Shown here: positions 1 through 8,000 of the stretch, one piece after another
Layout of the letters: every line of letters starts with the position of its first letter
Numbering within the stretch: position 1 is the first letter of the stretch
Assembly (NCBI GenBank): GCA_017959195.1
Contig: JAGDBE010000090.1
Span: 1 to 18,329, forward strand
DNA length: 18,329 bases
Direction of reading: 5' to 3'
DNA from: Clostridia bacterium
Lineage (GTDB): Bacteria > Bacillota > Clostridia > Oscillospirales > CAG-382
Translations under genes and position numbers: made by a program
The notes under the pieces: generated by a model
What the model saw: the letters and a program-made list of their open reading frames with translations, nothing else
Told to the model about the DNA's origin: nothing
The model's database searches: none

Positions 1-594
1 AAAAAGGGTGCGGAAAGCGAATATTTTGCTGAAATTTGCACTTTAAAAGAAAAATACCGCGGAAAAATCAAAATCTTTTGCGGAATCGAGCAGGACTACT
101 TTTCCGAAAGCCCGACGCAGCCGTACGATTACGTTATCGGCTCGGTTCATTTCTTGAAGCACGGTAACGATTACATTTCCGTCGACGAAAGCGCAAAATC
201 TTTTGAAAATTCCGTAAAAAAATACTTCGGCGGCGACTATTACGCGTTTGCCGAAGAGTATTTTGAGCTCGTCTCAGACGTTGTGGAAAAGACGGGCGCC
301 GACATAATAGGGCATTTCGACCTCGTATGCAAATTCAACGAAAAGCATCACTTTTTCGACGAAAACGACAAGCGGTACGTACGCGCTTACAAAAAGGCGG
401 CGGACAAGCTTCTCAAAACCGGAAAGCCTTTTGAAATAAACGTCGGCGTGATAGCGCGCGGCCACAAAACCGTTCCCTATCCGTCGGAAGAAATCCAAAA
501 ATACTTAAAAAAGCGCGGTGCGTCGTTCATTATAACGGGAGACGTGCACAACAAGGATTTTTTAGGGCTTGACTTCGGAATAAAAGCAGATTAA
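1..594 (+). CDS. hisJ: PHP-family histidinol phosphatase (HisJ type), 5' end cut by window
   Basis: The reading frame is open from base 1 to the TAA at 594, so the N-terminal part lies outside the window. It belongs to the PHP metal-dependent phosphoesterases; the HisJ/HisK branch removes phosphate from L-histidinol phosphate in the cytoplasm during histidine synthesis. The visible part carries the family's metal-site landmarks: GIEQDYF, then YDYVIGSVHF, GHFDLV and near the end ITGDVHN. An internal ATG at 154 could look like a start, but the codons before it (including GIEQDYF) are clearly part of the same protein. No other histidine gene is visible, so the exact substrate is a family-level inference; many clostridial PHP proteins carry this name without proof. 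The gene ends in a strong terminator shared with the rnf operon. Confidence 0.82.
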   Translation, partial: KKGAESEYFAEICTLKEKYRGKIKIFCGIEQDYFSESPTQPYDYVIGSVHFLKHGNDYISVDESAKSFENSVKKYFGGDYYAFAEEYFELVSDVVEKTGADIIGHFDLVCKFNEKHHFFDENDKRYVRAYKKAADKLLKTGKPFEINVGVIARGHKTVPYPSEEIQKYLKKRGASFIITGDVHNKDFLGLDFGIKAD

Positions 595-606
595 AAAAGG
601 AAAACA

Positions 607-639
607 AAAAAGCCTCTGAACTACGTTCAGAGGCTTTTT
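607..639. terminator. Bidirectional intrinsic terminator between hisJ and rnfB
   Basis: Bases 607-621 and 625-639 form a perfect 15-bp inverted repeat around a 3-base loop, with the core GCCTCTGAAC. The A-tract on the left and T-tract on the right make it a rho-independent terminator on both strands. It lies between the hisJ stop (594) and the rnfB stop (651) and so serves both converging units. Confidence 0.93.
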
Positions 640-650
640 ATTTATTATTT

Positions 651-1499
651 TTATTCCTTTACGTCTTCGATATTTTCGGCTTCTCTTACGAGTCCCTCGC
701 TCTTTTGCGAGTTATCCGACCAGATTATCTTTCTCGGGCAGTTCTTTTCGCATTCGCCGCATCCGATACACTTTTCGTAATCTATTTCGGCGACGAAATC
801 GGTAACCTTTATCGCGCCCGTCGGGCAGTTTTTCTCACAAAGTTTACAGCCGATACAGCCGACGTCGCAGACCTTTCTGGTCACAGGTCCCTTATCTTCC
901 GAGCGGCATCCCACCCAATGTCTTGCGTCGTAGGGAATGAGTTTTATTATTCCTTTCGGGCACGCCGCAACGCAGGCGCCGCACGCTCTGCATTTATTGT
1001 AATCGACCGCCGCGACTCCGTTTATTATATGAATTGCGTCGAATTTGCACGCCGACGCGCAGGTGCCGAGTCCGATACAGCCGTAGGGACAGAGTTTGTC
1101 GCCGCCGGCGAGTTTATTTGCCGCCTCGCAGTCGGCAATTCCCTCGTAAATATATTTTTTCTTTGCGAGTTCATGCGTGCCGGAGCACATTACCTGAGCG
1201 CGGAAACGCTTTCCGTGGCTCGCTTCGACGCCCATGACTTCCGCCATCTTTGCGAGATTTTCGTCCGAAACCGAGTGGCAGGCGTTTACTTCCGCCTTTC
1301 CTTCAACTATCGCCTGTGCGAGAGAGGCGCAGCCGGTATATCCGCATCCGCCGCAGTTTGCGCCGGGAAGCAGGTCAATAAGTTTTTCAATTCTTTCATC
1401 GGTTTTCACCGCGAATATCTTGCCCGCAAGAGCAAGAATAAGTCCCAAAACTCCGCTGATAACGGCAAAGCAGCCAAGGGCAACGAGTATATTATTCAT
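651..1499 (-). CDS. rnfB: Rnf complex subunit B, polyferredoxin
   Basis: RnfB is the iron-sulfur subunit that takes electrons from reduced ferredoxin into the Rnf ferredoxin:NAD+ oxidoreductase at the cytoplasmic face of the membrane. The 282-residue protein starts with one hydrophobic anchor (about residues 3-30). A Fe-S domain follows with Cys49, 52, 57 and 74 (CGGCGYTGC). Then come four ferredoxin-type clusters: Cys137/141/147/151, Cys170/173/176/180, a group at Cys211-225 and Cys244/247/250/254. This multi-cluster architecture is longer than the short proteobacterial RnfB and fits the clostridial form. It is the last gene of the operon, 28 bases after rnfA, with an AGGATAGG-like ribosome site. 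The C-terminal tail after residue 262 is acidic and without motif. Confidence 0.96.
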   Translation of the reverse strand: MNNILVALGCFAVISGVLGLILALAGKIFAVKTDERIEKLIDLLPGANCGGCGYTGCASLAQAIVEGKAEVNACHSVSDENLAKMAEVMGVEASHGKRFRAQVMCSGTHELAKKKYIYEGIADCEAANKLAGGDKLCPYGCIGLGTCASACKFDAIHIINGVAAVDYNKCRACGACVAACPKGIIKLIPYDARHWVGCRSEDKGPVTRKVCDVGCIGCKLCEKNCPTGAIKVTDFVAEIDYEKCIGCGECEKNCPRKIIWSDNSQKSEGLVREAENIEDVKE

Positions 1500-1527
1500 A
1501 TTGTCATCCTATCCTTTCTTTTCGTTA

Positions 1528-2118
1528 TCAGAACGGCAGTTTTATTCCCGAAAAGCCCGCGAATGCCATCGCGATAAGTCCTGCCGTAACGAGCGCTATC
1601 GGCGTTCCCTTAAAGCTTTTCGGAGTTTCCGCAAGCGCCACCTTTTCGCGCACGAACGAAAATATCACTATGGCCATCGTAAAGCCGAGCGCCGAGCCGA
1701 AGCTGAATATTATCGACGTTACGAAGTTGTATCCGTTCTGTATGCAAAGCAGCGCGGAGCCTAAGATCGCGCAGTTTGTGGTTATGAGCGGAAGGTATAT
1801 TCCGAGTGCCGAATAAAGCGACGGCACGGATTTGCGCAAAAACATCTCAAGCAGCTGCACGAGCGACGCTATTACGAGTATGAACGCTATCGTCTTTAAG
1901 TATTCGAGTTCAAACGGTACGAGAACGAAATGGTAAACGCACCACGTAACCGCCGTTGACACCGTCATTACAAAGGTTACGGCGCATCCCATTCCCACCG
2001 CCGTCGAAGTCTTTTCGGAAAGTCCCAGAAACGGGCAGATTCCCAAAAATCTTGAGAAAATATAGTTATTTATGAGTATTGACGAGATCAGAAGACTGAA
2101 CATTGCTGCAAGCGACAT
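1528..2118 (-). CDS. rnfA: Rnf complex subunit A, integral membrane protein
   Basis: RnfA is one of two related membrane subunits (with RnfE) that carry the ion-translocating core and a membrane-buried Fe-S centre. The 196-residue protein is almost entirely hydrophobic, with about six membrane helices. Family motifs are visible: NNYIFSRFLGICPFLG near the N-terminus and ITTNCAILG in the middle, each holding a conserved Cys of the kind that ligates the intramembrane cluster shared with RnfE. The start ATG overlaps the rnfE stop by one base (TAATG), indicating translational coupling. Length is normal for the family. Confidence 0.96.
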   Translation of the reverse strand: MSLAAMFSLLISSILINNYIFSRFLGICPFLGLSEKTSTAVGMGCAVTFVMTVSTAVTWCVYHFVLVPFELEYLKTIAFILVIASLVQLLEMFLRKSVPSLYSALGIYLPLITTNCAILGSALLCIQNGYNFVTSIIFSFGSALGFTMAIVIFSFVREKVALAETPKSFKGTPIALVTAGLIAMAFAGFSGIKLPF

Positions 2119-2762
2119 TATCTGTTACCTTCCTTTCTCTTTGCTATAAACGCCTTTACCGCGTTTACAACCGCAATAATCGCGCCGAGCGTTACAAACG
2201 CGCCCGCCGGCTGTGTAAAGAAGCTTATTCCGGGATAAACGCCCGCGGAAACGTCGATTTCCCATATCGTTCCGTTTCCGATAAGTTCTCTTACCGCTCC
2301 GAGCACGCCGAGTGCAAACGTAAAGCCGAGTCCCATGAAAAGACCGTCGAGCATCGAGTCAAGCGGCGGATTTTTTGAGGCGTACGCTTCGGCTCTTGCA
2401 AGAATGATGCAGTTTACGACGATGAGCGGTATGAAAAGCCCGAGCGACGCGTCGAGCGACGGCAGAAACGCTTTTATCAGCAGTTCTATTGCCGTAACGA
2501 ATCCCGAAATAATGACTATGTACGCCGCAATTCTTACCTGCTTTGGTATGAATTTCCTGAGCAGCGAGATGAGAAGGTTTGAAAGTATGAGCACCGCCGT
2601 TGCCGAAAGCCCCATGCCTATACCGTTTTTTGCGGAAGTACTCGTCGCAAGCGTCGGGCACGTTCCCAAAAGCTGTACGAGTATCGGGTTCTGGTCAAAC
2701 AGGCCTTCAATAAGCCTTGCGAAAAGCGAGCGCTTATTCGTTTTCTGCTTTTCGTTTGTCAT
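2118..2762 (-). CDS. rnfE: Rnf complex subunit E, integral membrane protein
   Basis: RnfE is the partner of RnfA in the membrane core of the Rnf pump. The 214-residue protein has several hydrophobic segments and the family signature NPILVQLLGTCPTLATST near the N-terminus, plus LIVVNCIILARAEAYAS in the middle. The two Cys-containing helices mirror those of RnfA. The N-terminal 20 residues are basic and hydrophilic. Its start overlaps the rnfG stop by 4 bases (ATGA) and its stop overlaps the rnfA start, so the three genes are tightly coupled. Confidence 0.96.
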   Translation of the reverse strand: MTNEKQKTNKRSLFARLIEGLFDQNPILVQLLGTCPTLATSTSAKNGIGMGLSATAVLILSNLLISLLRKFIPKQVRIAAYIVIISGFVTAIELLIKAFLPSLDASLGLFIPLIVVNCIILARAEAYASKNPPLDSMLDGLFMGLGFTFALGVLGAVRELIGNGTIWEIDVSAGVYPGISFFTQPAGAFVTLGAIIAVVNAVKAFIAKRKEGNR

Positions 2763-3409
2763 CCTAAAGCCACCTCCCCGAACATTTTTCCTATCTGCGC
2801 AAGGGCGTTGTCTATTGCTATCGTTACCGGCTCGCTCGTCCTTGTAGCACCGGAAATTATTATACTTTTAAGTTCCGACGTGCTTTGAGAAAAGCCCTCT
2901 TTTCTGCCTTTGAATTTATCAAGGAAAGTTCTCTCCCTTATCTTGTCGCCGATTCCCTTGGTTTCGGATAAGGATATTACCTTTACGTCCTTTATCGTGA
3001 AATCGGGATTTACCGCGACAAGCAGGTCGATTTCGTCCTTGAATCCCATCGGCGACGTCTCGACGCAGTAGCCGAACACTTCACCGTTTTCGTCTTTAAT
3101 TATGTAAACCGCGTCGACGTCGGAATCAAGATCCGCGTCGGCGTTTTCGCAGCTTCCCAAGGGGTTTCCGCTTTCGTCGGTTATCTTAAAACCGCCGTCT
3201 TCCGACACCGAAAAGACCATGCCGTCGGAAGAATATATGTCCGAAAGAGCGGACGCCGTATTCATTTTCTGGTTATACGCTATGCGGTCCTTGGTAATGA
3301 AGTTGACCGCCGCAACGAGGGTTGCGATAAAAGCGCAGATGACGAGAAGCTTCAGAGCCGTTAAGGCGATATAAGCGAAAGTGCTTTGAGACTTACTTTT
3401 GTTCTCCAA
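2759..3409 (-). CDS. rnfG: Rnf complex subunit G, covalent-FMN protein
   Basis: RnfG carries an FMN bound through phosphoester to a Thr and sits mostly outside the membrane. The 216-residue protein has one N-terminal membrane anchor (about residues 12-38), followed by an FMN-binding domain. The flavinylation site is SGATRTS, with Thr189 as the predicted attachment residue, and SETKGIGDKI is the conserved loop before it. The residue three before the Ser is Ile, where ApbE-type targets normally have Asp. Attachment requires an ApbE flavin transferase, which is not encoded in this window. The gene overlaps rnfD by 17 bases and rnfE by 4. Confidence 0.95.
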   Translation of the reverse strand: MENKSKSQSTFAYIALTALKLLVICAFIATLVAAVNFITKDRIAYNQKMNTASALSDIYSSDGMVFSVSEDGGFKITDESGNPLGSCENADADLDSDVDAVYIIKDENGEVFGYCVETSPMGFKDEIDLLVAVNPDFTIKDVKVISLSETKGIGDKIRERTFLDKFKGRKEGFSQSTSELKSIIISGATRTSEPVTIAIDNALAQIGKMFGEVALG

Positions 3410-4370
3410 CCTTATTACCTCCTCCGAACTTCACGGGCGCCGTAATCTTATCGAGCGCAAGCGTAAACAAATTCATAATGAGTATCGCAAACGACACGCC
3501 TTCGGGATAGCCGAAGTACCTTATGAACACCGTTATAAGACCGCATCCGACGCCGTAGATAAGCCGTCCCGTCTTGGTTACGGGAGACGTCGTATAGTCG
3601 GTCGCCATAAATACGGCGCCGAGCATAAGACCGCCTGAGCACAGTTCATAAAGCATAAACTGCACGTTTGGCGCGCCATTTGCCGGGAACACGAGTGTAA
3701 GCAGCGCCACCGTCGCGATAAACGACACGGGAATGTGCCAGGTTATCACCTTTCTTGCTATAAGGTATATTCCGCCGAGCAAAATCAGCGTTACGGAAAT
3801 CTCGCCGATACATCCCGGCATATTTCCCAAGAACGTATCGAAAAGCGCCGTTTCGGGAAGCGTTCCCTTTTGCAGAAACGCAAGCGGAGTCGCTCCGGCG
3901 ACAACGTCGGAGGCGTGGGGTTCGGCGTACGTCGAAAGTTCCTTCGAGAACGAAATGAAAAGGAAAACTCTCGCCGCAAGCGCGGGGTTTAAGATGTTTT
4001 TACCTATTCCGCCGTAGAGCTGCTTTACTATCACTATCGCGAAAAAGCTGCCGAGGACCGGCATCCAGAGCGGTACGGTGGAGGGAAGGCTGTATGCGAG
4101 CAGCATTCCCGTAACTACCGCCGAAAAATCGCCGACAGTGTTGCTTTTTTTGAGTATTTTTCTGTAAAGATATTCGAAAACGACGCTTGACGCGACGCTG
4201 ATAAGCGTTATCCACAGCGGACGAAGTCCGAAAACGTATATGCTCCACACGAGTATCGGCAGCAGCGCTATTACCACGTCAAGCATGATGATTCTCGTGT
4301 TTACGGGGCTGTTTGTATGCGGAGACGCGCTCATTTTCAGGAATTTTCTTGCCTGGGTGTTGTCAGTCAA
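3393..4370 (-). CDS. rnfD: Rnf complex subunit D, membrane flavoprotein
   Basis: RnfD is a membrane subunit related to NqrB; it normally carries a covalent FMN and contributes to ion transport. The 325-residue protein begins with a short polar segment with SPHTNSP, then shows about eight to ten hydrophobic segments. Family landmarks are KQLYGGIGKNILNPALAARV (about 116-135) and the flavinylation region DVVAGATPLAF with Thr161 as the likely FMN-bearing residue. The position usually Ser or Thr before GAT is Ala here. It lies 17 bases downstream of rnfC and overlaps rnfG. Confidence 0.96.
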   Translation of the reverse strand: MTDNTQARKFLKMSASPHTNSPVNTRIIMLDVVIALLPILVWSIYVFGLRPLWITLISVASSVVFEYLYRKILKKSNTVGDFSAVVTGMLLAYSLPSTVPLWMPVLGSFFAIVIVKQLYGGIGKNILNPALAARVFLFISFSKELSTYAEPHASDVVAGATPLAFLQKGTLPETALFDTFLGNMPGCIGEISVTLILLGGIYLIARKVITWHIPVSFIATVALLTLVFPANGAPNVQFMLYELCSGGLMLGAVFMATDYTTSPVTKTGRLIYGVGCGLITVFIRYFGYPEGVSFAILIMNLFTLALDKITAPVKFGGGNKVGEQK

Positions 4371-4387
4371 ATTTCAGCGCCTCCTTT

Positions 4388-5731
4388 TTACATTTTTTCG
4401 GCGGCGGCAGCCGCCATTTTCTTTCTTTGCGCGTTAATCTGCGCTTTGGTGTTTCTTATGTGCTGGACTATCGGCACCCTGCCGGGACAGATATACGTGC
4501 AGCATCCGCATTCGACGCAGGAGAGGATATTGAATTTCTCACACATCTCCTTGTTGTCAACCTTTGAAAACGCCGCAAGGTAGTTGGGCATTAAGTGCAT
4601 GGGACATACCGACACACACTTTCCGCAATGTATGCAGTTGCCCTCCGACGGCTTTTTCTCATCTTTTTCAAAGAGTGCAAGTATTGCCGACGTATTTTTC
4701 ATCACGACGGAATCGTAATTCCACTGCGCGTTGCCCATCATGGGGCCGCCGCTGATTATTCTTCCTATATTGTCTTTTATTCCGCCGCAGAAGGCGAATA
4801 TGTCCTCGTAGCTCGTTCCTATGGGCACTCTTATGTTTTTCGGCTCGTTCACGGCGTCGCCGTCAACCGTTACGACGCGCTTTATAAGCGGCATGCCCGT
4901 CTTCATGGCGTGATAAACGGCGGAAGAAGTTTCCGCGTTGAAAATCACGCATCCGACGTCCGCGGGAAGCTTGCCTGCCGGCAATTCCACGCCTTTGAGC
5001 GCATATATGAGCTGTCTTTCGTCGCCCTGCGGGTATTTCGTCTTCAAAATCTCGACTTTTAAACTCTTGTCGTCGCCTATGGTCTTTGAAAGCACCTTTG
5101 CGGCGTCTTTTTTATTCGCTTCCACAGCGAAAATCACGCTGTCCACGTTCAACGCGTTTTTGAGTATTTTCGCGCCGTTCACTATCGTCTCGGGCTCTTC
5201 GAGCATAAGGCGGTGGTTTGCCGTGATATACGGTTCGCACTCGGCGCAGTTGATTATTACGTCCTTTGCCTTGCCGATTGCCGACGAAATCTTAGCGTAG
5301 GTCGGAAACGCCGCGCCTCCCATGCCGGAGATTCCCGCTTCCTTTACCTTTTCGATAACGTCTTCGGCGCTTGCCTTATATATGTCGCCGTCATACGGCT
5401 TTACCTCTTCGGACAGCTCGTCCTTGAAGTCGTTTTCGATAATGACGTAAGCCGTTTTTCCGTAGCCCGTATAAGACGGCCTCATTTCCACGTCTTTTAC
5501 GACGCCGGATACGCTTGCGTGCACGGGGCATGAAAGTCCGCTGTCAAAGCGGCCTATTACCTGCCCTGCTTTCACCGCGTCGCCCTTCTTTACAAGCGGC
5601 GTTGCCGGAGCGCCTATGTGCTGCTGCATAGGTATTGAAACAACGGCGGGTGAAGGAAATTCACAAATTGCGCAATCCTTTGTGTTTTTCGATTCGGGAA
5701 TATGTATTCCGCCCCTGAATGTTTTTGCCAT
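4388..5731 (-). CDS. rnfC: Rnf complex subunit C, NADH-binding subunit
   Basis: RnfC is the cytoplasmic subunit where NAD+ is reduced; it resembles complex I NuoF/NqrF-type NADH-binding domains. The 447-residue protein opens with the family start FRGGIHIPESK, followed by a barrel-sandwich (biotinyl-like) region (about 40-75). The nucleotide and flavin region follows, with GISGMGGAAFPT (133-144), NCAECEPYI (161-169) and YPQGDERQLIYAL (233-245). Near the C-terminus are two [4Fe-4S] sites, Cys366/369/372/376 and Cys405/408/411/415, the second in the form CVECGCC. It is the first gene of the operon and is preceded by a purine-rich leader and a clear sigma-A promoter. An Ala-rich stretch ends the protein. 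Confidence 0.97.
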   Translation of the reverse strand: MAKTFRGGIHIPESKNTKDCAICEFPSPAVVSIPMQQHIGAPATPLVKKGDAVKAGQVIGRFDSGLSCPVHASVSGVVKDVEMRPSYTGYGKTAYVIIENDFKDELSEEVKPYDGDIYKASAEDVIEKVKEAGISGMGGAAFPTYAKISSAIGKAKDVIINCAECEPYITANHRLMLEEPETIVNGAKILKNALNVDSVIFAVEANKKDAAKVLSKTIGDDKSLKVEILKTKYPQGDERQLIYALKGVELPAGKLPADVGCVIFNAETSSAVYHAMKTGMPLIKRVVTVDGDAVNEPKNIRVPIGTSYEDIFAFCGGIKDNIGRIISGGPMMGNAQWNYDSVVMKNTSAILALFEKDEKKPSEGNCIHCGKCVSVCPMHLMPNYLAAFSKVDNKEMCEKFNILSCVECGCCTYICPGRVPIVQHIRNTKAQINAQRKKMAAAAAEKM

Positions 5732-5779
5732 GCCCTTTACCTTTCCCTTACATTTTTTGATACTTTCTCACAAATATTT

Positions 5780-5808
5780 ATTATACCACGCAGAGATTAA
5801 AATTTCAA
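5780..5808 (-). promoter_or_regulatory. Promoter of the rnfCDGEAB operon
   Basis: On the minus strand a -35 box TTGAAA (5808-5803), a 17-base spacer and a perfect -10 box TATAAT (5785-5780) precede rnfC by about 50 bases. The bases TGG just before the -10 give an extended -10. An AT-rich run (about 5809-5842) upstream of the -35 could act as an UP element. Confidence 0.85.
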
Positions 5809-5842
5809 TGTATATATATTGTATATATTTATAATATAATAC

Positions 5843-5871
5843 AAAAGCGGACCCGCAAAAACGGTATCCGC
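5843..5871 (-). terminator. Intrinsic terminator after murC
   Basis: Just beyond the murC stop, minus-strand bases 5871-5847 form a hairpin (GCGGATAC paired with GGGTCCGC, one G-T pair) followed by TTTTGT. The U-tract is short, so the terminator may be moderate. It separates murC from the rnf operon promoter. Confidence 0.65.
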
Positions 5872-5878
5872 CCATTTT

Positions 5879-7237
5879 TCAGAATAAAAAGTCCGAAACC
5901 TTATATACGTCGCCGGCACCCATGGTTATCGCCATGTCGCCTTCTTTTGCGTTTTCTTTTATAAATTCCGCTATTTCTTCAAAACTGCCGAAATATTCAG
6001 CCGACGGAAGATATTTTCTTATGTCTTTTGAAGATATGCCGTTTACGTTCTTTTCGCGCGCCGCGTACACGTCAGCCATTACAACGACGTCGGCAAGCGA
6101 CAGCGATTTTGCAAAATCCTCCATCAAAGCTTCAAACCGCGTATAAGTGTGGGGCTGGAAAATGCAGAAAACTCTGCCTTTGCAGACTTTTTTCGCGGCT
6201 TTGAGAGTCGCCTCTATCTCGTCCGGGTGATGCGCGTAGTCGTCTATAACCAGAGCGCCGCTTTCAAGAATGCCTTTTTTCTCGAATCTGCGCTTTACGC
6301 CGCAGAATTCAGAAATGCCCTCAGACACGCATTTTCCGTCAACAGAGCATAGATACGACGCCGCGGCGGCCGCTGTTGCGTTAATTACGTTATGTAAACC
6401 CGGCACCGACAGTTTTATGCTGCAATAATTCTTTCCGAACGCCATAACGTCAAATCCGTAATATCCGTTTTCTTCCTTGATATTACATGCGTAAAAGTCG
6501 GCGTTTTCGCTTTGCGTCGAGAAGGTATACGTCTTTGTCTTTATATTTTTCGCCGCAAGCACGGTATTTTTGCAGTCGGCGTTGATAAGCGCGATATTTT
6601 CGCTTTCTCCGCTGTCGGTATCCATATATTTTTCAAACGATTTTATCACGTTTTCAATATTGCCGAAAAAGTCGACGTGGTCGAGCTCGGTGTTGAGCAC
6701 AAGCCTTATCGTCGGGCGCATAGCGTGATATGAATTTTTATATTCGCACGCTTCAAACACCGCGATATCGCCGTTTCCCGCGTAATAAGTGGAATTAATA
6801 AGCGGAATTACCGCGCCCGCAAGCACCGTCGCGTCGTTTTTAGCCTTATTCATGACGTGGCAGAGCATACCTGTCGTCGTCGATTTTCCGTGAGTGCCGG
6901 CAACGCCGACGGAATGTCTGTATCCGCTCGTTATCTCTCCCAAAAGCTCGGCTCTCGATATGATTTTCGCGCCTCTTGACTTTGCAAGCAGCATCTCGCT
7001 GTCATTTTCGGAAATCGCCGCCGTATATACCACCGTGTCGAAGCCGTTCTGGTTATCGGGAGAGCAGGTATAATTCACCTTTATGCCGTTTTTTTCGAGG
7101 TCCTTTGTGATTTCGCTCTTTTTCATATCGTAGCCCGCAACGCATGCGCCTCTGTTTTTTAATATCATCGCAAGAGACGACATACTTATTCCGCCGATAC
7201 CTATGAAATATACGTTTTTGTAACCGGAAGTGTTCAT
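5879..7237 (-). CDS. murC: UDP-N-acetylmuramate--L-alanine ligase
   Basis: MurC adds L-alanine to UDP-N-acetylmuramate with ATP, the first amino-acid step of the peptidoglycan stem peptide, in the cytoplasm. The 452-residue protein has the expected Mur ligase plan. The N-terminal UDP-binding Rossmann domain carries YFIGIGGISMSSLA (about 10-23). The central ATPase domain has the P-loop GTHGKSTT (114-121) and FEACEYKNSYH. The C-terminal domain has VIDDYAHHPDEIEATL, which is diagnostic for MurC. Length is typical. It is transcribed away from spoVG and ends at its own terminator. No other mur gene is visible. Confidence 0.97.
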   Translation of the reverse strand: MNTSGYKNVYFIGIGGISMSSLAMILKNRGACVAGYDMKKSEITKDLEKNGIKVNYTCSPDNQNGFDTVVYTAAISENDSEMLLAKSRGAKIISRAELLGEITSGYRHSVGVAGTHGKSTTTGMLCHVMNKAKNDATVLAGAVIPLINSTYYAGNGDIAVFEACEYKNSYHAMRPTIRLVLNTELDHVDFFGNIENVIKSFEKYMDTDSGESENIALINADCKNTVLAAKNIKTKTYTFSTQSENADFYACNIKEENGYYGFDVMAFGKNYCSIKLSVPGLHNVINATAAAAASYLCSVDGKCVSEGISEFCGVKRRFEKKGILESGALVIDDYAHHPDEIEATLKAAKKVCKGRVFCIFQPHTYTRFEALMEDFAKSLSLADVVVMADVYAAREKNVNGISSKDIRKYLPSAEYFGSFEEIAEFIKENAKEGDMAITMGAGDVYKVSDFLF

Positions 7238-7269
7238 AAAAGCATTCCTTTCGGGAAAAATATCAAAAA

Positions 7270-7312
7270 GCTTTTTACCTCTGAATAATTACGCTTTTTA
7301 AGTGAATAATAC
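7270..7312. repeat. Imperfect tandem repeat in the murC-spoVG divergent region
   Basis: Two adjacent copies of a unit of about 20-23 bases, 7270-7292 and 7293-7312, share GCTTTTTA at the start and TGAATAAT followed by AC at the end. The TGAATAAT boxes (7282-7289 and 7303-7310) are 21 bp apart, two helical turns. The repeat overlaps a perfect palindrome AAAAAGCTTTTT (7265-7276). It lies between two divergent starts and may be a regulator or polymerase site; the function is not known. Confidence 0.6.
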
Positions 7313-7349
7313 TTCATGTAAACTCAAATTTTAATTCAAGGAGCATAAT

Positions 7350-7637
7350 ATGGAAATTACCGACGTTAAAATCAGAAAAACCTTTGAAAATCAGCCTCTG
7401 CGCGCCGTGCTCTCCGTCGTTTTCGACAACTGTCTTGCGGTTCATGACGTGAAAATCATTTTCGCGCGCGACAAATATTTCGTCGTCATGCCGAGCAAAA
7501 AGTCGCCCGACGGCAGTTTTAAGGACATCATACATCCCATAAACTCGTCCTTCCGCGAAGAACTCGAAAAAACCCTCGTGAGCGAGTATCTGTCCTTGGA
7601 AGAAACGCCGCGAAACAGCGAAAGCTTTGCAAAATAA
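7350..7637 (+). CDS. spoVG: Septation / regulatory protein SpoVG
   Basis: SpoVG is a small nucleic-acid-binding regulator, known in Bacillus and relatives for effects on asymmetric septation and, in other Firmicutes, on virulence and wall genes. The 95-residue product matches the family from its start (MEITDVKIRK) through the central FDNCLAVHDVKII and the characteristic VVMPSKKSPDG, with normal length. A good ribosome site (AGGAG, 8 bases before the ATG) supports the start. It is divergent from murC. No terminator follows; the next 350 bases are the complement of the SRP RNA gene. The protein is widespread, so it is only weak evidence for sporulation. Confidence 0.95.
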   Translation: MEITDVKIRKTFENQPLRAVLSVVFDNCLAVHDVKIIFARDKYFVVMPSKKSPDGSFKDIIHPINSSFREELEKTLVSEYLSLEETPRNSESFAK

Positions 7638-7639
7638 CA

Positions 7640-7960
7640 CAATGCAAAATATGCGGCACAAAGCAAGATCACACACCGATAGATCGAATATGCTGACATA
7701 CACGTCCTTTGCCGAAAATGCTCAGCCCAGGTGTACTCACGGCACATTACCCGTATCACTTAATGCTGCTCGGTTCCCCGCCTGACATGGTTCATGAGGG
7801 ATAATTGCGCAAGGCCAAGGCCTCAACACATCTCCGGCATGACTGCTGCACATAAGCAACCCTCAAAACCGGAATCCATCCCTGCTACAGCGGATTTCAG
7901 GTACAAGACACCGCTACCGCCCCGACTGGTGTGACCTTGCTTCATACCGCATTGTCGGAA
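7640..7960 (-). ncRNA. ffs: Signal recognition particle RNA, large Gram-positive type
   Basis: This RNA binds Ffh and guides ribosomes to the membrane. Domain IV is unmistakable on the minus strand: GTCAGG (7786-7781), a CGG-GGAA-CCG tetraloop hairpin (7780-7771) and AGCAGC (7770-7765), the asymmetric loop bound by Ffh. The 5' part has an Alu domain like Bacillus/Clostridium SRP RNAs, with GGTAGCGGTGTCTTGTACC and ATCCGCTGTAGCAGGG (about 7918-7880). The two ends pair in a long helix: about 7952-7928 is complementary, with a few G-U pairs, to about 7677-7651. The length is about 320 bases, somewhat above the usual 270; the exact ends are not determined. A separate promoter lies upstream. The 3' end meets the spoVG stop on the other strand. 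Confidence 0.92.
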
Positions 7961-8000
7961 GAAGCATTCGTTAATTTTATTATACTTTTTCTACGTTTGA

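Noticed and set aside
154..594. Start of the hisJ-type gene at the ATG at 154
   Set aside because: In-frame codons before it encode conserved residues (GIEQDYF), so the true start lies outside the window.
705..1577. A 290-codon open frame on the plus strand opposite rnfB
   Set aside because: RnfB on the minus strand has complete cysteine motifs and operon context; the plus-strand frame has no recognisable domain and is a codon-bias shadow.
7314..7759. Two minus-strand open frames of 105-129 codons over spoVG and the SRP RNA
   Set aside because: They overlap an unmistakable spoVG and the 3' part of the SRP RNA, have no ribosome site and no domain.
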